Below are positions 61,401 to 64,000 of a stretch of DNA of 64,000 bases, piece by piece. The stretch's first letter is position 1. Every line of letters starts with the position of its first letter. The stretch comes from Bacteroidales bacterium (GTDB taxonomy: Bacteria; Bacteroidota; Bacteroidia; Bacteroidales; UBA932): positions 86,359-150,358 of the forward strand of contig SUYO01000003.1 in assembly GCA_015060385.1 (NCBI GenBank), written 5' to 3'. The notes beneath the pieces are model-generated. The model ran no database searches, had not been told where the DNA came from, and worked only from the letters and a program-made list of their open reading frames with translations. The position numbers were made by a program, and so were the translations under genes.

Positions 61401-62183
61401 TTCCCTGGAACGAACTGTGACTATGATTCTGCCAAGGCATGGCGTAATGCAGGCGCAGAGGTGCGCATGAGCGTGTTCTGCAACCTTACCGAGAACGACA
61501 TCTTCAGGTCCATCGCAGAGATGAAGAAGAATATCGATGAATGTCACATCCTCATGCTCTGCGGCGGATTCTCAGCAGGAGACGAGCCTGACGGAAGCGG
61601 AAAGTTCATTGCAAACGTGCTGAACAACAAGGATATCGCTGACGCCATCCACGCGCTTATCGACCGTGGCGGCCTCATCCTCGGTATCTGCAACGGTTTC
61701 CAGGCACTTGTGAAATCGGGTCTTCTTCCATACGGACGTCTTGGTCAGGTGACCAAGGACAGCCCGACCCTCTTTCGTAACGACATCAACCGTCATATCT
61801 CGCAGATGGTGACCACACGTGTCGGTACGACCAATTCCCCATGGCTGAAGGACTTTGCCGTAGGTGACCTCCATACCATTGCGGTGAGTCACGGCGAGGG
61901 TAAGTTCGTGGTGAACGAGGAGTTTGCACGCGAGCTGTTTGCCAACGGACAGGTGGCGTTCCAGTATGTCGATCCTATCGACGAAGTTCCTACCATGGAT
62001 TCTCCATACAATCCTAATGGTTCGTATTATGCGATCGAGGGAATCATCAGCAGGAACGGCCAGATCCTCGGAAAGATGGGTCACACAGAGCGTTTCGAGG
62101 AGAACCTTTTCAAGAATATTGATGACGATACACGCGAACAGCCGCTGTTCCACAATGCTGTTGCGTATTTCCGTGGTGAATAG
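58425..62183 (+). CDS. purL: Phosphoribosylformylglycinamidine synthase, large fused type
   Basis: It turns FGAR, glutamine and ATP into FGAM. The single chain of 1252 residues has the PurS-like N-terminus, two AIR-synthase-type halves (THNHPTEIEPFGGAATCLGG, DFGAGGVSVAIGELTDG, FGLPSIGGKDSMSG), and a C-terminal glutaminase with Cys1089 in GICNGFQ and His1220 and Glu1222 in GHTERF as triad. This long form is the gammaproteobacterial and Bacteroidetes type, so no separate purS or purQ is needed. purF follows after 50 bases. Confidence 0.96.
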   Translation: MKNYRIYVEKYPEFQVEARSLLSELNENLQLSLPSLRYLNVYDLFGFSAELLEKSRYSVFGEIVTDSVNDECDLSGVKYIAVEYLPGQFDQRAASAVDCVRLIDPTAKVSIKSSKLIILPGDTDDEIVERIKKYYINAVESREKDLAKLTAMEQPEVVPVHVLEGLTALTEEELAPFCRKMGLAMNADDLREVVKYFKAEGRDPYETELRILDTYWSDHCRHTTFTTELEEIDVEESFMKEEIDGTLNLYMKIRKELGREHKGLNLMDMATVGARYLKANGYLDDMEVSEENNACSIYVDVDIVDDEGEMTTEKWLLQFKNETHNHPTEIEPFGGAATCLGGAIRDPLSGRAYVYQAMRVTGAGDIWQPVSETIPGKLPQSIISRKAAHGYSSYGNQIGLATTHVREVYHEGYVAKRLEVGAVVGAVKADSVRRESPAPGDIVLLLGGRTGRDGVGGATGSSKEHTEESLETCGSEVQKGNAPEERKLQRLFRRPEVTRLIKKSNDFGAGGVSVAIGELTDGLDIYLDRVPTKYSGLNSTELAISESQERMSIVIEAKDKDEMIAYCLSENVEVTHVADVTDKGRMRMFNGERLIVDLSREFIDSAGAKHYAKATVGAVEDKNPFERTVPGDNLRDKVFYNLQDPNVTSQKGLIEMFDSTIGRSTVLMPFGGLLQTTETQVSVQKLPTDGYTDTASIMAFGYNPFIASWSPYHGAAYAVVEACAKVVAAGASYEKMRFSYQEYFERMTDRKSWGKPLSALMGALKMQVEFGLPSIGGKDSMSGTFENINVPPMLMAFGITTVDAGQVISPELKYEGNRLYLIKHTPLANHMPDVEQLKANWKYVHEQIQAGNIVSGYALGFGGLAEAVCKMSFGNALDAKIRYEESELFNYGYGSILVEAEEALDYPNAILVGEVTDGEESELVINGKKFDIFELMAVNGAKFAEVYPDTAEAYHKKMVPAGLEGVKPFKARKADLKYKGEPVEKPIAYLPVFPGTNCDYDSAKAWRNAGAEVRMSVFCNLTENDIFRSIAEMKKNIDECHILMLCGGFSAGDEPDGSGKFIANVLNNKDIADAIHALIDRGGLILGICNGFQALVKSGLLPYGRLGQVTKDSPTLFRNDINRHISQMVTTRVGTTNSPWLKDFAVGDLHTIAVSHGEGKFVVNEEFARELFANGQVAFQYVDPIDEVPTMDSPYNPNGSYYAIEGIISRNGQILGKMGHTERFEENLFKNIDDDTREQPLFHNAVAYFRGE

Positions 62184-62190
62184 TTCAAAT

Positions 62191-62216
62191 GTCATCCCCG
62201 ACCTGATCGGGGATCC
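62191..62216. repeat. GTCATCCCCGA palindrome between purL and purF
   Basis: Arms ATCCCCGA and TCGGGGAT around CCTGA. It lies 17 bases before the purF ATG and is the same family as 7158-7181 and 22815-22840. Confidence 0.8.
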
Positions 62217-62233
62217 AATCAAGACGGACAAAG

Positions 62234-63631
62234 ATGTGTAAATGTAATAATTCATACAGGGATGACAAGCCGCACCACGAGTGTGGTGTGCTTGGTATCT
62301 ACGGTGTTGAGGATGCTGCAGGTCTTGCATATTATGGTCTGCATGCCCTCCAGCACAGAGGTCAGCAGGGATGCGGTATAGTTACCGTTGATTCCGAGGG
62401 TGTCTTTCATAGGGTAAAGGGAGACGGGCTTGTGACTGAGGTCTTCAATGAAGTGAAGATGACCAGACTGCCCGGCAAGATGGCCATCGGCCATGTGCGT
62501 TATGACAACGCAGGAATCAGGGGTACTGAGAATATTCAGCCTTTCCTCTTCCATCACAATTCCGGTGACTTTGCAATGGCCAATAACGGAAGCATCGTGA
62601 ACTACCGCCAGCTCCGTAACGATCTGGAGGATAGGGGAAGCCTTTTCCAGTCTTCTTCAGATGCGGAAGTTTTGGCACACCTTATCAAGAAGCAGGGTAC
62701 CGACAAGACCCAGCCTCGAATCTATGCGATCAAGGATGCGCTCAATCAGATGGACGGTGCCTATTCTTTCGTGATCATGACCGGCCGTCGAATATACGCC
62801 TGCCGCGACAAGTACGGATTCCATCCGCTTGCCCTCGGTAAGATCGGCGACGGTTATGTGGTTGCGAGCGAGACCTGCGCCTTCGATGTCCTTGGTGCCG
62901 AGTACATCCGCGACATCGAGCCGGGTGAGATCGTGACCATAGACCATCACGGCATCCGCAGCCAGTTCTATTCAGAGCCTCAGCGCCATGCGATGTGTGC
63001 TATGGAATATGTGTATTTCGCACGTCCGGACAGCGATATCGAAGGATGCAATGTGCATAATTACAGGAAAGAGTCGGGAAAAATTCTCTATCAGGAGGCA
63101 CCGGCTGATGCCGATATCGTGATTGGAGTTCCTGATTCGAGTCTAAGCGCTGCTCAGGGTTATGCAGAGGCCAGCGGTCTTCCGTATGAGATGGGACTTA
63201 TCAAGAGCAAGTATGTGGGACGAACCTTTATCCTTCCGACCCAGAGTCTTCGCGAGAAGGGTGTCAAGATGAAGTTGTCTCCTGTAAAGACCATAGTGAA
63301 AGGCAAGAGGGTAGTGCTTGTGGATGACTCCATCGTCCGTGGAACTACGTCGCTCAAGATCGTGAAGATGCTCAGAGAAGCAGGTGCTTCGGAGGTACAT
63401 GTGCGTATTGCCAGCGCTCCGCTCAAGTATACCTGCTATTATGGCGTTGACGTCCATACTCCTAAGGAACTTATCAGCAATGCCAACGATGTGGATCAGG
63501 TGTGCAAGCTCATAGATGCCGACTCGCTCGCCTTCCTCTCTCACGAGGGAATGCTCGCGGCCGGCCATCGCGACGACCTTTGCCTTGCCTGCTTCAACCA
63601 CAAGTATCCTACAAAGCTTTACGAGGACTAG
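62234..63631 (+). CDS. purF: Amidophosphoribosyltransferase, iron-sulfur type with propeptide
   Basis: It makes phosphoribosylamine, the first step of purine synthesis. The product of 465 residues begins with a 16-residue propeptide; processing exposes Cys17 in HECGVLGIYG, the nucleophile of the glutaminase. The PRPP loop is VVLVDDSIVRGTT. Cys255 (MCAMEYVYFARPDS), Cys401, Cys450 and Cys453 (LCLACFNHKYPT) match the [4Fe-4S] ligands of the B. subtilis enzyme, so oxygen-sensitive turnover is expected. The ATG at 62234 gives the proper propeptide. Confidence 0.95.
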   Translation: MCKCNNSYRDDKPHHECGVLGIYGVEDAAGLAYYGLHALQHRGQQGCGIVTVDSEGVFHRVKGDGLVTEVFNEVKMTRLPGKMAIGHVRYDNAGIRGTENIQPFLFHHNSGDFAMANNGSIVNYRQLRNDLEDRGSLFQSSSDAEVLAHLIKKQGTDKTQPRIYAIKDALNQMDGAYSFVIMTGRRIYACRDKYGFHPLALGKIGDGYVVASETCAFDVLGAEYIRDIEPGEIVTIDHHGIRSQFYSEPQRHAMCAMEYVYFARPDSDIEGCNVHNYRKESGKILYQEAPADADIVIGVPDSSLSAAQGYAEASGLPYEMGLIKSKYVGRTFILPTQSLREKGVKMKLSPVKTIVKGKRVVLVDDSIVRGTTSLKIVKMLREAGASEVHVRIASAPLKYTCYYGVDVHTPKELISNANDVDQVCKLIDADSLAFLSHEGMLAAGHRDDLCLACFNHKYPTKLYED

Positions 63632-63633
63632 GG

Positions 63634-64000
63634 TTATTTGAATCCTATCTTTCTTACAGGTTCATGCGGCTCTGTCGGCTTTGCTGACAGAGCCGCAATT
63701 GCCAGATAGATGTTGTCAATTTCCTTTCTGAGGTCTTCTGACAGGTCATTGATGGCCTCAAGATTTTCTTCATCATTCCTTTCCAGCATATGCAGCTTTG
63801 CCTTGACTTTTTCAAGTTCCGTTTCAAGATGTGTGGTTGACATGATATAGTTACGCATGGCTACAAAGGCTCTGGTAATCTTGATACTTGTTTGAATAGC
63901 AATGTTACTTCTCAACAGGCTGGCAAGCATTATGACTCCATGTTCTGTAAAGGCATATGGCATGTACCTTCTGCCGCCTTTTTCGTTTGAGGTCACAATC
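63634..64000 (-). CDS. ORF6N-domain protein (C-terminal part, runs past the window)
   Basis: The frame is open from the window edge. It reads SNEKGGRRYMPYAFTEHGV and IMLASLLRSNIAIQTSIKITRAF, the second half of the ORF6N domain, a DNA-binding domain of phage antirepressors and related chromosomal proteins. A coiled-coil of about 60 residues (ETELEKVKAKLHMLERNDEEN) follows. The N-terminal half of the domain lies outside the window. A strong hairpin (63666-63679 with 63683-63696) is within the last codons. The stop faces that of purF, with 2 bases between. Confidence 0.82.
   Translation of the reverse strand, partial: IVTSNEKGGRRYMPYAFTEHGVIMLASLLRSNIAIQTSIKITRAFVAMRNYIMSTTHLETELEKVKAKLHMLERNDEENLEAINDLSEDLRKEIDNIYLAIAALSAKPTEPHEPVRKIGFK

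Noticed and set aside
61881..61896. SHGEGKF in PurL as the glutaminase His-Glu pair
   Set aside because: The position relative to Cys1089 and the family C-terminus indicates GHTERF (His1220, Glu1222) instead.

Overview
The window looks like a chromosome segment of a member of the Bacteroidales (Bacteroidota); I cannot fix the genus. The evidence is the Bacteroidetes promoter pattern (TTTG about 20 bases upstream of TAnnTTTG), BACON-domain and fimbrillin (type V pilus) lipoproteins, a DUF3127 protein, KISTS-type MetG, pyrB-pyrI and serC-serA-DUF1015 gene pairs, and an NtrY-like kinase. Most of it is housekeeping sequence with tightly packed genes. No tRNA, rRNA, CRISPR array or complete insertion sequence was seen, and no gene-free stretch exceeds 300 bases.

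Layout. 1-2940: an AT-rich gene end, an in-frame stop, then two secreted NUC1-type nucleases. 2959-12067: M3 peptidase, serine synthesis (serC, serA, DUF1015), pyrimidine synthesis (pyrB, pyrI), a YigZ-like protein, an acidic-tail protein and miaA. 12088-17927: a RAYT (REP-associated HUH tyrosine transposase) flanked by paired palindromes, then PHP phosphatase, DUF3127, FKBP isomerase and recQ. 17951-27003: a DUF308 membrane protein, dnaG, metG, murB, a lipoprotein and murA. 27004-38528: O-methyltransferase, M16 peptidase, dnaX, lptB, efp, ispH, cmk, a sigma-54 activator without DNA-binding domain, YccF, a RAYT remnant, exonuclease III and a DUF4783 protein. 38765-44372: rlmH, a large NtrY-like kinase and cysS. 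44467-57912: a ten-gene surface-fimbria operon with a run of nine G before its promoter. 57927-63631: purine genes purE, purL, purF. 63634-64000: the end of an ORF6N protein.

The most unusual content is repeat biology. At least five families of short palindromic repeats are scattered here. One family forms two-palindrome units around the RAYT, in both orientations, and twice its outer arm supplies the -33 box of a well-spaced promoter. Another sits twice inside murB, in frame, with a compensatory base change in its stem, so protein insertions are being made from structured DNA. The known GTCATTGCGAG-type repeat is also in frame in both metG and murB. A different palindrome pair brackets yccF plus the RAYT remnant. 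A terminator-like hairpin between lptB and efp carries a repeat in its loop. The fimbrial operon, with five fimbrillin-like lipoproteins, an anchor-like protein and four envelope proteins, is the main adaptive locus.
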